Positions 43,857-54,060 of a stretch of 64,000 nt of DNA are shown one piece after another. The DNA comes from a bacterium. GTDB taxonomy: Bacteria; UBP13; UBA5359. The position numbers and the translations under genes are program-made. The DNA lies in NCBI GenBank assembly GCA_028685295.1, contig JAQUEL010000001.1, positions 1 to 64,000 on the forward strand, written 5' to 3'. The notes beneath the pieces were generated by a model. The model saw only the letters and a program-made list of their open reading frames with translations, was not told the origin of the DNA and made no database searches. Each line of letters opens with the position of its first letter. The first letter of the stretch is position 1.

Positions 43857-45101
43857 TTGTCGGAACCGGCTGCACTGTTGCCTCTGATCCTCATAAGCAC
43901 TGTTGTTGTGGCCGCATATTTGTTTTATAGATTACGTCGGCGCTTGCTGCAACAGCAGAAAAACTTAGAAGATCTTCTGCTGCAAAAGCAGAGAACGGAA
44001 AACATGCTTAGCCGGCGCCTTTCCGAGATGTCTGTTATTCACGAAGTAAGCCGTGCATTAGGTTCGAGCCTGGATCTTGAAAAAACGCTGGATATGATCG
44101 TTGATGTTGCTCTCAGGGTGATGGAGGCCGAATACGGTTCCCTTTATATGATTGATAATACGCGTAAAGTCCTTATCCCCAGGCGTGTGGAGCCTGTATG
44201 CTGCCCGGATGATACGGTAGAGCTGCCGCTGGGCGACAGCATAACCGGTTGGGTAGCTATGACTGGAGAAGCCCAGAACGTAGCGGATATCCATAAGGAT
44301 TGGCGTTTCAGAGATCCTCTGGGACGCGGCAACCTGTTGCGAACGCAGTTGAGCGTGCCCCTATGGTCAAAAGGATCGGTTATTGGTGTCCTCAATGTTT
44401 TTAATAAAAAAAGCGGGTCGGTCTTCGACACCGATGATATGCAATTTATGAATTTGCTGGCAGCCTCGGCAGCACGGGCAATAGAGAATGCTCGCCTTTA
44501 TACCGAATTGAAGAATCAGGCGATAATTGATCATCTTACCGGGTTATATAATTTCAGCTATTTTCAGAAGCGTTTTGAAGAAGAGGTTAGAAGAGCCTTT
44601 CGTTACTCCAGAGCGCTGGCTTTAATCATGTTCGATCTGGATGATTTCAAGGCTTACAACGATCGTTTTGGGCATCTTCTAGGCAATGATGCTCTCTTTA
44701 TTGTTGGACGAATTATCAAGGACAGCATACGGGATGTGGACATGGCCGCCAGGTTTGGTGGCGAAGAATTTGTGTTGCTTATGCCGGAAACAGGAGTTGA
44801 AGCTGTCCTTTCCGCCAACCGTATCAGGGAGAGGGTTAGCAAGGCGCATGAGCAGGCAACGAATAAAATATGGTTGGCAGAAAGATTGACAATTAGTGGC
44901 GGAGTTGCTATCTTTCCTCAAGGCGGTTCAACATCGGCTGAATTGTTGGGTAATGCGGATAAGGCACTTTATTGCGCCAAGAGTACTGGTAAAAACAAGA
45001 TAATAAATTTTGACGGGGGTATGTCAAAAACAGATGCTGGATATGAAACTTATAAGGCAGAATCCGGAAATAGTAGCGGAAGCACTGAGAAGACGCCATA
45101 G
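43857..45101 (+). CDS. Membrane-anchored GAF-GGDEF diguanylate cyclase
   Basis: Cyclic di-GMP synthase of 414 residues: one N-terminal membrane helix (about 5-25), a coiled linker, a GAF domain (about 60-215) and a GGDEF domain (about 225-385) with FGGEEF and the metal site [12 protein letters not shown] intact. A polar tail of about 25 residues ends inside serS. TTG start six bases after the presenilin-like gene, sharing its GGTGAGG region, so both are almost certainly on one mRNA. The 3' end overlaps serS by 68 bases. Confidence 0.9.
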   Translation: MSEPAALLPLILISTVVVAAYLFYRLRRRLLQQQKNLEDLLLQKQRTENMLSRRLSEMSVIHEVSRALGSSLDLEKTLDMIVDVALRVMEAEYGSLYMIDNTRKVLIPRRVEPVCCPDDTVELPLGDSITGWVAMTGEAQNVADIHKDWRFRDPLGRGNLLRTQLSVPLWSKGSVIGVLNVFNKKSGSVFDTDDMQFMNLLAASAARAIENARLYTELKNQAIIDHLTGLYNFSYFQKRFEEEVRRAFRYSRALALIMFDLDDFKAYNDRFGHLLGNDALFIVGRIIKDSIRDVDMAARFGGEEFVLLMPETGVEAVLSANRIRERVSKAHEQATNKIWLAERLTISGGVAIFPQGGSTSAELLGNADKALYCAKSTGKNKIINFDGGMSKTDAGYETYKAESGNSSGSTEKTP

Positions 45102-46296
45102 CGATATTGATCTTACGAAATTTCAAGAGAACGATCGGCTTCGTCGAGAGTTGCTTATAGAAGTAGAAGCACTTAAGAATAAAAGAAACGAGTTCTCCAG
45201 AGTCATTGGCGAACGTAAGAGAAACAAGCAGAACGCCGATGAGTTGATTGCAGAAATGCAGGTGGTATCCTCTCGTATCAAGGAGCTTGATGAGCAACTG
45301 CAGGTCTGCGAAGCAACTTTGAACAGCTTGCTGCTGGAAATCCCTAATATACCGCTTCCCGATGTTCCTGAAGGTATCGGCGAGCAGGACAACGTTGAGT
45401 TAAGGCGATGGTCCGAGCCGCGCAGTTTTGCTTTTGAACCGCTGGCACATTGGGATCTGGGAGAGAAGCTGGATATTCTCGATTTCGAAAGAGGGGCTAG
45501 GCTGGCCGGTGCCAGGTTTACTGTTATGAAGGGTGCCGGAGCTCTTCTTGAAAGAGCATTAGTGAACTTCATGCTCGATCTTCATACCGGAAAGCACGGC
45601 TACAGGGAGATATTCCCACCTTTTCTAGTGAACGCCGATGCTATGACGGGTACGGGACAACTGCCTAAATTTGAAGAGGATCTCTTCAAAACCACTACAG
45701 GGTATTATCTTATACCTACGGCAGAGGTACCGGTAACCAATTTACATCGAGAAGAGATTCTGGATGATAATGATCTGCCTGTATGTTATGCTGCCTATAC
45801 AGCCTGTTTTCGTGCCGAAGCCGGCTCATATGGAAAGGATACCCGCGGGCTGATAAGGCAACACCAATTTAATAAAGTGGAACTTGTCAAATTAACCCGC
45901 CCTGAAGATTCGGCTGCAGAACTGGAAAAACTTATTGCGGATGCCGAAGAGGTGTTGCAGCTGTTGGGGCTGCCATACCGGGTGATAATTCTGTGTACTG
46001 CCGATCTGGGCTTCTCCTCTGCAAAAACATATGATATTGAAGTTTGGTTCCCTCAGCAGGGGCTCTATCGGGAGATATCGTCCTGTAGCTCTTTTACCGA
46101 TTTTCAAGCTCGTAGAGCGGGAATACGCTATCGTTCGGCATCAGGCCGTACAGAGTATGTTCATACTATCAACGGCTCCGGGCTGGCCGTCGGACGGTGT
46201 CTGGCGGCAATACTTGAGAACTATCAGACTGAAGGGGGTAATGTAATCATTCCAGAGGCTCTCAGACCATATATGGGGGGCAAGGGGATTATATAA
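45034..46296 (+). CDS. serS: Serine-tRNA ligase
   Basis: Class II synthetase charging tRNA-Ser, 420 residues, full length. An N-terminal coiled-coil arm (about 30-100), motif 2 around [20 protein letters not shown] and motif 3 [19 protein letters not shown] are present; [13 protein letters not shown] binds serine. [14 protein letters not shown] matches the family start, so ATG 45034 is chosen; GGGGG lies 14 bases upstream. It starts within the GGDEF gene. No T-box leader is present. Confidence 0.94.
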   Translation: MLDMKLIRQNPEIVAEALRRRHSDIDLTKFQENDRLRRELLIEVEALKNKRNEFSRVIGERKRNKQNADELIAEMQVVSSRIKELDEQLQVCEATLNSLLLEIPNIPLPDVPEGIGEQDNVELRRWSEPRSFAFEPLAHWDLGEKLDILDFERGARLAGARFTVMKGAGALLERALVNFMLDLHTGKHGYREIFPPFLVNADAMTGTGQLPKFEEDLFKTTTGYYLIPTAEVPVTNLHREEILDDNDLPVCYAAYTACFRAEAGSYGKDTRGLIRQHQFNKVELVKLTRPEDSAAELEKLIADAEEVLQLLGLPYRVIILCTADLGFSSAKTYDIEVWFPQQGLYREISSCSSFTDFQARRAGIRYRSASGRTEYVHTINGSGLAVGRCLAAILENYQTEGGNVIIPEALRPYMGGKGII

Positions 46297-46350
46297 ATAA
46301 ACCTGCATAATTTTATCTTCGTCAGGGAATGGTAATAGAGGTGAGCGCTA

Positions 46351-47241
46351 TTGCGAAGCTTGAAGAGATTGCCCGGTTACAGATTAACAGAGCATAACTG
46401 GAAGAGAATTGCGATTGATTATGCCGGTATATTTATCGGCGTGACGATGGTCGCAATCGGTCTGGATGTTTTTTTGGTTCCCAATAAGATCGCCGGTGGC
46501 GGCGTATCCGGCCTGGCGATAATTCTGCATCATCTGTTACGCGTTCCTGTGGGAACGGCCATTCTCGTCATCAATATACCGCTTTTCTATGCCGGCATAA
46601 AGATTTTGGGAGCCGGCTTTGGCCTCAGGACATTGATTGCCACTATTATCCTCTCCGTCGAGGTGGATCTCTTTGCACCGTTTATCCCGGTTATAACCCA
46701 CGATCTGCTTTTGGCAGCCATATATGGAGGTCTGCTTACCGGTATAGGCATGGGTATTGTTTTCCGCTTTCGGGGTACTACGGGCGGCACGGATATGATA
46801 GCTCGGTTGGTACACCGGTTTACCTCTCTTACCGTTGGGCAAGCATTGCTGATTGTAGATTCCATAATTATTGCTATAGCCGGAGTGGTTTTTAATGCCG
46901 AGTTGGCTCTTTTTGCCTTAATCAATCTGTATATTAATACCCGTGTGATAGATCTGATACAAGAGGGTGTCAGCGTTAGCAAAATGGCGATAATTATCTC
47001 AGATTATTCTGAAGATATTGCAGCCGGCATATTGGGAGACCTTGGTAGAGGCGTAACAGGGTTGGACGGCGAAGGGCTGTATAGCGGGCAGAAGCGTCAG
47101 GTGCTGCTTTGTGTCATCAATAGAGTCGAAGCAGGAAAACTTAAAGATATTATTAATGGGATTGATCCGGATGCCTTCGTAATTATGACCGATACCCATG
47201 AGGTTCTAGGAGAAGGTTTTAAACGGCATCAGGTATTTTGA
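46351..47241 (+). CDS. YitT family membrane protein (DUF161/DUF2179)
   Basis: Integral membrane protein of 296 residues with five or six helices (about 20-210) and a soluble C-terminal DUF2179 domain (about 215-296). GVGLDVFLVPNKIAGGGVSG-like and RGTTGGTDMIARL stretches are the family markers. YitT proteins are common in Firmicutes; their function is not established. TTG 46351 follows GAGGTGAG. Its presence in an outer-membrane organism supports a Firmicutes-related origin. Confidence 0.88.
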   Translation: MRSLKRLPGYRLTEHNWKRIAIDYAGIFIGVTMVAIGLDVFLVPNKIAGGGVSGLAIILHHLLRVPVGTAILVINIPLFYAGIKILGAGFGLRTLIATIILSVEVDLFAPFIPVITHDLLLAAIYGGLLTGIGMGIVFRFRGTTGGTDMIARLVHRFTSLTVGQALLIVDSIIIAIAGVVFNAELALFALINLYINTRVIDLIQEGVSVSKMAIIISDYSEDIAAGILGDLGRGVTGLDGEGLYSGQKRQVLLCVINRVEAGKLKDIINGIDPDAFVIMTDTHEVLGEGFKRHQVF

Positions 47242-47266
47242 TTTATCTTTTTGACGGTTAAGCTGA

Positions 47267-47296
47267 TTGACAATCCTTTCTTACGTGCTTTATAAT
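47267..47296 (+). promoter_or_regulatory. Promoter of the acyl-CoA dehydrogenase/Etf operon
   Basis: TTGACA at 47267-47272, an 18 bp spacer and TATAAT at 47291-47296. A hairpin or operator (GCCTGC/GCAGGC, 47312-47338) lies between the start of transcription and the gene. Confidence 0.7.
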
Positions 47297-47373
47297 GCCA
47301 AAGAGTATGACGCCTGCAGCCGTCACTATTCCGCAGGCTGATCGTTAATGCACTTATTGGGGGAGTGGTAAGA

Positions 47374-48510
47374 GTGAATTTCAATCTTTCAGAAGAGCAA
47401 CAGATGATTATGGAAATGGTCAAGGAATATGCCGACGGCGTTCTCAAACCCAGGGCTCGCGAGGTGGATGAGAGTGGAGAGATGCCCTGGGATAATATAC
47501 GGCAGATGGCTGAAATGGATCTTATGGGAATACCCATACCTGAGGAATACGGCGGAGCCGGACTTGATTTTACAACCTGGGCCATGGTCGGTGAGGAGAT
47601 TTCGCGGGCCTGTACTACTACCGGAGCAGTGTTTGGTGCCGATATGCTCTGTATCTATCCTATCTATTTTTTTGGAACCGAAGAGCAGAAGAAGAAATAT
47701 CTGGTGCCGCTGGCCAAAGGAGAGGTTGTGGGCGCTTTCGGTTTGACGGAACCCAACGCAGGTTCCGATGCCGGAAATGTCAGAACCAGGGCGGTAGATG
47801 CCGGTGATCACTATCTTCTCAACGGCAGTAAGGTTTTCATCACTAATGCCGGAGAGGCAGATATTTATGTAATTATTGCTAATATGGATATTAATAAAGG
47901 TGCTCGTGGCCTTACAGCTTTCATAGTTGAAAAGGGCACGCCCGGATTTGAGATCGGTAAGAACGAAAAGAAGATGGCCTACAGCTCTCTGCCTAACCGT
48001 GAATTGATCTTCACCGATTGCAAGGTCCCCAAGGAGAACCTGCTGGGCAAGGAGAAGAGAGGTTTTCGTGTAGCCCTGGAAACTCTGGGCGTGGGACGTA
48101 TCGGTATGGGTATAGGAGCTGTCGGTTTGGCTCAGGCAGCCCTGGATGAAGCGCTGGAGTATTCAAAGGTAAGGGTCCAGTTTGGTAAGCCTATATCCAG
48201 TTTTGAACTGATTCAGGCAATGCTCGCCGATATGGCTACTGAGGTTGATGCCTCTCGGTTGCTGGTCCTTAGAGCCGCCTTCCTGAAAGACCAGGGTATG
48301 TCTTATGAAAAGGAAGCAGCTATGGCCAAGCTCTTTGCCTCAGAAACGGCCATGAGAACAACTACAAAAGCGGTCCAGATACATGGCGGTTACGGTTATA
48401 CCAAAGAATATACGGTTGAGCGTCTCATGCGTGAAGCCAAGCTCTTTGAAATAGTCGAAGGAACCTCGGAGATACAGAGGCTGGTTATCGCCAATCATCT
48501 TCTGAGGTAA
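47374..48510 (+). CDS. Acyl-CoA dehydrogenase (short-chain/butyryl type)
   Basis: FAD enzyme of 378 residues that oxidises acyl-CoA or, with Etf, reduces enoyl-CoA. The flavin and substrate motifs are FGLTEPNAGSDAGN and VFITNAGEAD. The catalytic base is the Glu in EIVEGTSEIQR near the C-terminus, as in butyryl-CoA dehydrogenases. GTG 47374 lies nine bases after GGGGGAG; GTG 47365 would touch the SD. It is followed by etfB and a ferredoxin-EtfA fusion, the usual arrangement of anaerobic acyl-CoA dehydrogenase/Etf complexes. The chain length is not predictable. Confidence 0.92.
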   Translation: MNFNLSEEQQMIMEMVKEYADGVLKPRAREVDESGEMPWDNIRQMAEMDLMGIPIPEEYGGAGLDFTTWAMVGEEISRACTTTGAVFGADMLCIYPIYFFGTEEQKKKYLVPLAKGEVVGAFGLTEPNAGSDAGNVRTRAVDAGDHYLLNGSKVFITNAGEADIYVIIANMDINKGARGLTAFIVEKGTPGFEIGKNEKKMAYSSLPNRELIFTDCKVPKENLLGKEKRGFRVALETLGVGRIGMGIGAVGLAQAALDEALEYSKVRVQFGKPISSFELIQAMLADMATEVDASRLLVLRAAFLKDQGMSYEKEAAMAKLFASETAMRTTTKAVQIHGGYGYTKEYTVERLMREAKLFEIVEGTSEIQRLVIANHLLR

Positions 48511-48526
48511 TGGACGGGGGAAGGAT

Positions 48527-49306
48527 ATGAATATAATTGTCTGCATAAAACAGGTGCCGGATACCACCGATGTTAAGATAAATCCGGAAACAAATACTCT
48601 TGTACGGGATGGTGTCAAGAGTATTGTCAATCCGTTTGATGCCAATGCGCTGGAGGCAGCGCTTCAACTCAAGGAAGCTATGGGTGGCAAGGTGACGGCT
48701 ATTACCATGGGGCCTCCCCAAGCAATGGATATTCTGAGAGAGGCTATAGCTATGGGGGCAGACGATGCTGTTTTGCTTAGCGATAGAGCCTTCGCCGGTG
48801 CTGATACGCTGGCTACGGCCTATACACTGGCCATGGGCATTAGAAAGATTGGGGATTACGATCTTATTATCGGTGGCAAGCAGGCCATAGATGGCGATAC
48901 CGCTCAGGTGGGCCCTGGAATTGCTGAGCAGCTTGGGATACCCCAGGTGACCTATGCCAGACGTATGGAGATGGATGGCGATATGCTCTTGGTGGAACGT
49001 ATGCTTGAAGATGGATATGAGGTAATGAAAACAGCCCTTCCGGTACTGGTAACCGTTGTCAAGCAGATAAACGAGCCTCGGTACCCTTCATTGCGAGGCT
49101 TGCTGGCTGCCAAGAAGAAGGAGATTAACGTTTGGAACGCGGCGGATATAGGCGCTGATGAAAAGCGAACAGGCCTGACCGGATCGCCTACCAGGGTGGT
49201 ACGTATATTTACGCCACAGCGGAACACCAAAGCCGTTATGCTGGAGGGTGAACCTGAGAAGACCGTGGAGACCCTGGCTGAGGTTATAACGAAGTTGAAT
49301 GTTTGA
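48527..49306 (+). CDS. etfB: Electron transfer flavoprotein subunit beta
   Basis: Nucleotide-binding subunit of Etf, 259 residues. The family signature IIGGKQAIDGDTAQVGPGIA and the start MNIIVCIKQVPDTTDVKI are clear. It has a GGGGGAAGG SD and follows the acyl-CoA dehydrogenase by 16 bases. The partner subunit is encoded 112 bases downstream. Confidence 0.95.
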   Translation: MNIIVCIKQVPDTTDVKINPETNTLVRDGVKSIVNPFDANALEAALQLKEAMGGKVTAITMGPPQAMDILREAIAMGADDAVLLSDRAFAGADTLATAYTLAMGIRKIGDYDLIIGGKQAIDGDTAQVGPGIAEQLGIPQVTYARRMEMDGDMLLVERMLEDGYEVMKTALPVLVTVVKQINEPRYPSLRGLLAAKKKEINVWNAADIGADEKRTGLTGSPTRVVRIFTPQRNTKAVMLEGEPEKTVETLAEVITKLNV

Positions 49307-49336
49307 CCCTGGACAGCAGGGAATTCAGGAGTCGGA

Positions 49337-49441
49337 ATGAAAAAGCTGTTGTTTATTGAAAAAGCGTATTCTGATCATTTTGAATTACAGCTTTCGACTT
49401 CTGTTATGGAGGATAATAATGAGTGTTTATATTCTTGGTGA
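49337..49441 (+). CDS. Possible 34-codon reading frame before etfA
   Basis: ATG 49337 has an AGGAG site seven bases upstream. The frame runs 34 codons and ends 23 bases inside etfA, so it could couple etfA translation. The encoded peptide (beginning MKKLLFIEKAYSDHFELQ) is not recognised. It may be chance. Confidence 0.3.
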   Translation: MKKLLFIEKAYSDHFELQLSTSVMEDNNECLYSW

Positions 49442-50606
49442 TAAATGTGTGGGATGTAGTGCCTGTCTGAAAAGCTGCCCGTTCGGCGCTATTGAGATAA
49501 AGGATAAAAAAGCCGGATTGTTGAATAACTGCAGCGGGTGCGGTGCTTGTGCCGATTCCTGTAAATTCGGTGCCATCGTTGTTGAAGATAACAGGCAGGC
49601 AGAGATCGATCTCAGTCAGTATAAGGGTGTATGGGTTATTGCCGAACATAATGAAGGGCGGCTGAAGAGCGTAACGCTGGAGTTGCTGGGCGAGGGCCGA
49701 AAACTGGCGGATAAGCTCAATCAGGATTTGTGTGCTCTTCTTCTGGGTGAAGAAACAGGTGATATGGCCAATGAATTGACATACCACGGAGCTAAGAAGG
49801 TATATATAGTTCAGGAACCACGCCTGGCACATTACCAGACCGGACCTTATACGGATATTATCTCCAACCTGATAACCACTTATAAACCCAATATCGTACT
49901 GATAGGTGCAACAAATCAAGGTCGCGACCTGGCCTCGAGAATTGCGGCGCGAATTCACACAGGGTTAACGGCAGATTGTACTGAATTGGATATAAATGAA
50001 GATGGGTTGTTGGCACAAACCCGGCCTGCTTTTGGCGGCAACATTATGGCGACCATACTCTGCCCGTATCACCGCCCGCAGATGGCTACTGTTCGCCCCA
50101 AGGTTTTCAAGCCGGCCTTACGTGATACTTCCTGCGCCGGCGAGATTGTTCCGGTAGATTCTTGCCTTAACGGGAAGTGTCTGTTATGTGATCTACTGGA
50201 AGTTATCAAAGAGACCGGGCAGGGTGTTAATCTTGAAGAAGCCGAGATCATAGTAGCGGGTGGCCGCGGTTTGGGCAAACCCGAAAACCTTAATTTGATA
50301 ACAGAGCTGGCAGAGGCATTGGGTGGAGCTGTGGGCGCTTCCAGAGCCATCGTTGATGCTGGATGGATCCCGGCGATTCATCAGGTAGGGCAGACCGGAA
50401 AAACCGTTCAGCCCAAAGTATATATTGCCTGCGGTATATCCGGTGCCGTACAGCATCTCGCCGGCATGCAATCTTCAGATACGATAATAGCCATTAACAA
50501 GGATTCCGATGCTCCTATATTCAAGGTGGCGCACTATGGTATTGTAGGCGATTTGTTGGAGATACTGCCTGCTCTTACGCGTCGGCTAAAGCAAACAGCC
50601 GTTTAG
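49419..50606 (+). CDS. etfA: Electron transfer flavoprotein subunit alpha with N-terminal ferredoxin
   Basis: FAD-binding Etf subunit fused to a ferredoxin, 395 residues. Residues 5-60 hold two [4Fe-4S] sites ([18 protein letters not shown] and [18 protein letters not shown]). The EtfA domains follow, with the FAD region [22 protein letters not shown] and [12 protein letters not shown]. The same fusion occurs in CarE of the caffeyl-CoA reductase of Acetobacterium, an electron-bifurcating complex, so this protein may move electrons between ferredoxin and acyl-CoA. ATG 49419 follows GGAGG. Confidence 0.93.
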   Translation: MSVYILGDKCVGCSACLKSCPFGAIEIKDKKAGLLNNCSGCGACADSCKFGAIVVEDNRQAEIDLSQYKGVWVIAEHNEGRLKSVTLELLGEGRKLADKLNQDLCALLLGEETGDMANELTYHGAKKVYIVQEPRLAHYQTGPYTDIISNLITTYKPNIVLIGATNQGRDLASRIAARIHTGLTADCTELDINEDGLLAQTRPAFGGNIMATILCPYHRPQMATVRPKVFKPALRDTSCAGEIVPVDSCLNGKCLLCDLLEVIKETGQGVNLEEAEIIVAGGRGLGKPENLNLITELAEALGGAVGASRAIVDAGWIPAIHQVGQTGKTVQPKVYIACGISGAVQHLAGMQSSDTIIAINKDSDAPIFKVAHYGIVGDLLEILPALTRRLKQTAV

Positions 50607-50627
50607 CGTTAATTAACCTAATTTATT

Positions 50628-50661
50628 GTCGGCCCGTCTTAGTTAAGGCGGGCCGACGATT
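50628..50661 (+). terminator. Hairpin ending the Etf operon
   Basis: A 13 bp stem (GTCGGCCCGTCTT with AAGGCGGGCCGAC, one G-U pair) around AGTT, followed by GATTATAT. Strong, but the U-tract is poor. Confidence 0.7.
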
Positions 50662-50683
50662 ATATCAGGAGACCGTAAACACT

Positions 50684-51799
50684 ATGAGTTGCGATCTTAC
50701 TGTACAGTATGGGAATAATGGGGATGCCGATATGTTGCCGTATATGGTCGCTCTCGGCCAGCTCGATTTGAGCCCCAAGCGTAAAACGGAGCTGTTGAAA
50801 TACTTCGGCGGCCCCGGTGCTCTCTGGAGAGCACCGGACACGGTCGTCAGGGGCTTCGACACAGATCTGGCTGAACGCCTGTCTAAGTTGCGTGCATCCA
50901 CTACTCCTGAAGCTGAAATGGAACGCCTGGCAGGAGCAGGCTGCCAGGCACTTTTACCAGGCGATGATGGTTATCCTGTAAATCTAAAGGAAATATATGA
51001 TCCTCCCATGCCTTTGTATGTGAAAGGCATCCTCAGTATGCGTGATCAAAAGTCTGTAGCCATTGTCGGCTCACGTAGGCCTACGCAGCAGGGGAAGGAG
51101 ATTGCCGTCAGGCTGGCATACGGTTTGGCAGAGCAGGGTATAACTATTATCAGCGGCCTGGCCAGAGGTATAGATACGGCGGCGCACCGTGGCGCATTGA
51201 AGGCCGGCGGGCGGACCCTGGCGGTTCTGGGCAGCGGTCTGGATAACATTTATCCGCCGGAAAATTGCCGTTTGGCTGATAAGATAGCCGAAAATGGGGC
51301 GTTACTATCGGAGTTTTGCCTGAGATCCATCCCTGCAGCCTGGCATTTCCCGCAGCGGAATCGTATTATCAGCGGCCTGGCCCTGGCAGTGATCGTGGTA
51401 GAGGCAGGCGATAAGAGCGGAGCATTGATAACGGCTTATATGGCGCTGGAACAGGGGCGGGATGTGATGGCTGTTCCCGGTTCAATAGATAATCCCATGT
51501 CCCGTGGTCCTCATAAGCTTATCAGGCAGGGCGCTCTTCTAGTCGAAACAGTTGATGATATTATTGAAGCGCTGGGTATGCAATTGTGTCTTTTCGATTC
51601 CTGTGAGAAAGAAACGCTTGAAACATTAACAGAGAGCCAGGCTGCATTGCTGAAATTTATAGATTATAAACCTCGCTTTACAGAAGAGATAATAATGCTT
51701 GCCGACGGTTCCGCCGCTATGATAGGATCAGACTTGACATTATTGGAATTGAAAGGGTATATTAAACAACTATCCGGAGGCGCATATATCCGGGCATAA
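50684..51799 (+). CDS. dprA: DNA processing protein DprA
   Basis: DNA-binding protein that protects incoming single strands and loads RecA during transformation, 371 residues. A short SAM-like N-terminal region precedes the Rossmann core with IVGSRRPTQQGKEIA, ISGLARGIDTAAHRGAL, FPQRNRIISGLA and AGDKSGALITA. A winged-helix-like C-terminus follows. AGGAGA lies upstream of ATG 50684. topA follows after 20 bases, a common pairing. Confidence 0.95.
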   Translation: MSCDLTVQYGNNGDADMLPYMVALGQLDLSPKRKTELLKYFGGPGALWRAPDTVVRGFDTDLAERLSKLRASTTPEAEMERLAGAGCQALLPGDDGYPVNLKEIYDPPMPLYVKGILSMRDQKSVAIVGSRRPTQQGKEIAVRLAYGLAEQGITIISGLARGIDTAAHRGALKAGGRTLAVLGSGLDNIYPPENCRLADKIAENGALLSEFCLRSIPAAWHFPQRNRIISGLALAVIVVEAGDKSGALITAYMALEQGRDVMAVPGSIDNPMSRGPHKLIRQGALLVETVDDIIEALGMQLCLFDSCEKETLETLTESQAALLKFIDYKPRFTEEIIMLADGSAAMIGSDLTLLELKGYIKQLSGGAYIRA

Positions 51800-51819
51800 A
51801 GTGTAATAGGAGTGAAAAA

Positions 51820-53958
51820 ATGTCGAGAGCACTTATTATAGTAGAGTCTCCTGCAAAAATAAAGACGATAAAATCTTTTCTTGGTGATAAATATGTCGTC
51901 AAGGCATCCATGGGACATGTAATGGATCTGCCCTCCAGCAAATTGGGCGTTGATATTGAGCATAATTTTGCGCCTGCTTATGAGGTTATCCCGGAAAAGA
52001 AGAATGTCATCACAGATCTGAAGAAATCCGCTCAATCTGCTTCCGAAGTGTATCTGGCTACTGACCCGGACAGAGAGGGTGAGGCAATTGCCTGGCATTT
52101 GGCCCGTGCGCTTGAACTTAAAGATCCACGCCGGATACAATTCAACCAGATCACGCGTTCGGCTGTTGAAGAGGCATTAAAACACCCGCAAGATATAGAT
52201 AACAGCCGTGTTGATGCACAGCAGGCCAGACGTGTTTTAGACAGGCTGGTGGGCTATAAGCTCAGTCCATTGCTTTGGAAAAAGGTGCGCAAAGGCCTGA
52301 GTGCCGGCAGAGTTCAATCCGTTGCTGTACGTATGGTTGTTGATCGCGAACGAGAGATAACCGCCTTTATCCCCGAGGAATATTGGAGTATCATTGCTAC
52401 TCTGGCAAAGGAAGGCCATGAAGAGAGTTTCGAGGCCAGGCTTCACGCAGCTGACGGCAAAAAAATAGATAACAAGAAAAACAAGATTGCCGACAAGGCT
52501 GCAATGGAGGCCATACTGGCAGGATTGCACGATGCCGTGTGGCAAATTGCTAATGTAACTCGGAAAGAACAGAAACGGAATCCTGCGCCACCGTTCATTA
52601 CCAGTACTTTGCAGCAGGAAGCTGCTCGCAAGCTCGGCTTTTCCGCCCGGCGGACGATGGCGGTAGCTCAGCAGCTTTATGAAGGAATAGAGATGGGAGA
52701 GGCCGGCCATGTAGGCTTGATAACCTATATGAGAACCGACTCAACCAATGTAGCGCCTGAGGCGCAACAGGAGAGTCGCAATTGTGTCATGGAACGTTTC
52801 GGCAAGGAGTATCTGCCGGAGAAGCCGCCCGTATATCGCAGCCGCCGTGGGGCGCAGGAGGCGCACGAGGCCATACGGCCTGCTTCCGTGATGAGAAGCC
52901 CGGAGGATATGAAAAAGTGGTTGTCACACGATCAGATAAGGCTGTATGACCTTATATGGAAGCGTTTTCTGGCCAGCCAGATGTCGCCGCTGATACTGGA
53001 CGGAGTAACTATCGATATTAATGTCGGATCATGCATATTCAGAGCTACAGGCTCTACGGTGAAGTTTCCCGGCTTCTCACGTCTTTACACTGAAGGAGCT
53101 GATGACAGTGTTGATGAAGAAGCCAGGCGTACCTTGCCTGCAATGAAGCCGGGCGAGCGATTGGATTGCAAAGGAATTACCCCTAAGCAGCATTTTACGC
53201 AGGCGCCTCCTCGCTATACCGAGGCCACGCTGATAAAGACTCTTGAGGAGAAAGGCATAGGCAGGCCAAGTACATATGCTCCGATCATTTATACTATTCA
53301 GGAGCGCGGCTATGTAGAGCAGGAGGAGAAGCGTTTCCGGCCGACGGAGCTGGGTATTCTGGTAACCGATCTGCTGGTTCAATATTTCCCCGCCATAATG
53401 GATACCGGCTTTACGGCAAGAGTTGAGCAGGATCTGGATCAGATAGAGGAGCAGGGCGAGGATTGGCATGAGGTTATATCCGCTTTTTATCATCCCTTTG
53501 AGACAGCACTGCATACAGCGGAAAAAGAGGCTGAGAAGCGCAGGCCTACTCCTGTGGAAACTGAAGAAGTATGTGAGAAATGCGGACGGAAGATGGTAAT
53601 CAAGGAAGGCCGATTCGGTAAGTTTTTGGCCTGTCCAGGCTTTCCCGAGTGTCGCAATACCAGGCCGATCAGGAAGACTGTTGGCGCGCGATGTCCTCGT
53701 CCAGAGTGTGAAGGGGAGCTCGTTGAACGAAAAGGTAAGCGCAGCCGGATCTTCCATGGCTGCAGCCGTTATCCGGCATGCGATTTTGTTGTCTGGGGCA
53801 GGATATCCACAGAACATAAATGCAGCCGTTGTGGTGGACCTACCGCTGTCAAGGGATCCGAAAGAAAAGGCTTGACTTATACTTGCATCGACCCCGGCTG
53901 TCCAGAGTGCGGAGGCGCTGGCAACGATCAGGAGAAGCCGACTGAAGCGGCGGAGTGA
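51820..53958 (+). CDS. topA: DNA topoisomerase I
   Basis: Type IA topoisomerase that relaxes negative supercoils, 712 residues. TOPRIM domain at the start (IVESPAKIKTIKSFLG, LATDPDREGEAIAWHL). The active tyrosine is in LITYMRTDSTN. Three C-terminal cysteine clusters (CEKCGRK...CPGFPEC, CPRPEC...CSRYPAC, CSRCGG...CPEC) form zinc ribbons that bind DNA. ATG 51820 has TAGGAG. Confidence 0.97.
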   Translation: MSRALIIVESPAKIKTIKSFLGDKYVVKASMGHVMDLPSSKLGVDIEHNFAPAYEVIPEKKNVITDLKKSAQSASEVYLATDPDREGEAIAWHLARALELKDPRRIQFNQITRSAVEEALKHPQDIDNSRVDAQQARRVLDRLVGYKLSPLLWKKVRKGLSAGRVQSVAVRMVVDREREITAFIPEEYWSIIATLAKEGHEESFEARLHAADGKKIDNKKNKIADKAAMEAILAGLHDAVWQIANVTRKEQKRNPAPPFITSTLQQEAARKLGFSARRTMAVAQQLYEGIEMGEAGHVGLITYMRTDSTNVAPEAQQESRNCVMERFGKEYLPEKPPVYRSRRGAQEAHEAIRPASVMRSPEDMKKWLSHDQIRLYDLIWKRFLASQMSPLILDGVTIDINVGSCIFRATGSTVKFPGFSRLYTEGADDSVDEEARRTLPAMKPGERLDCKGITPKQHFTQAPPRYTEATLIKTLEEKGIGRPSTYAPIIYTIQERGYVEQEEKRFRPTELGILVTDLLVQYFPAIMDTGFTARVEQDLDQIEEQGEDWHEVISAFYHPFETALHTAEKEAEKRRPTPVETEEVCEKCGRKMVIKEGRFGKFLACPGFPECRNTRPIRKTVGARCPRPECEGELVERKGKRSRIFHGCSRYPACDFVVWGRISTEHKCSRCGGPTAVKGSERKGLTYTCIDPGCPECGGAGNDQEKPTEAAE

Positions 53959-53985
53959 TATGTGGGTATACGCTTGCAGGCCGGC

Positions 53986-54015
53986 TTGATAATGATCTGT
54001 AAATTATGATATACT
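53986..54015 (+). promoter_or_regulatory. Probable rpsB promoter
   Basis: TTGATA at 53986-53991, an 18 bp spacer and TATACT at 54010-54015. The leader would be about 120 bases. Confidence 0.5.
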
Positions 54016-54060
54016 ACGGCAGTAAAAACAACACACGCCGTTTGATCTGACCGGTGGTGG

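Noticed and set aside
53077-53817. 246 residue open frame opposite topA
   Set aside because: Its position mirrors topA codons, its composition is odd and no known motif is present.
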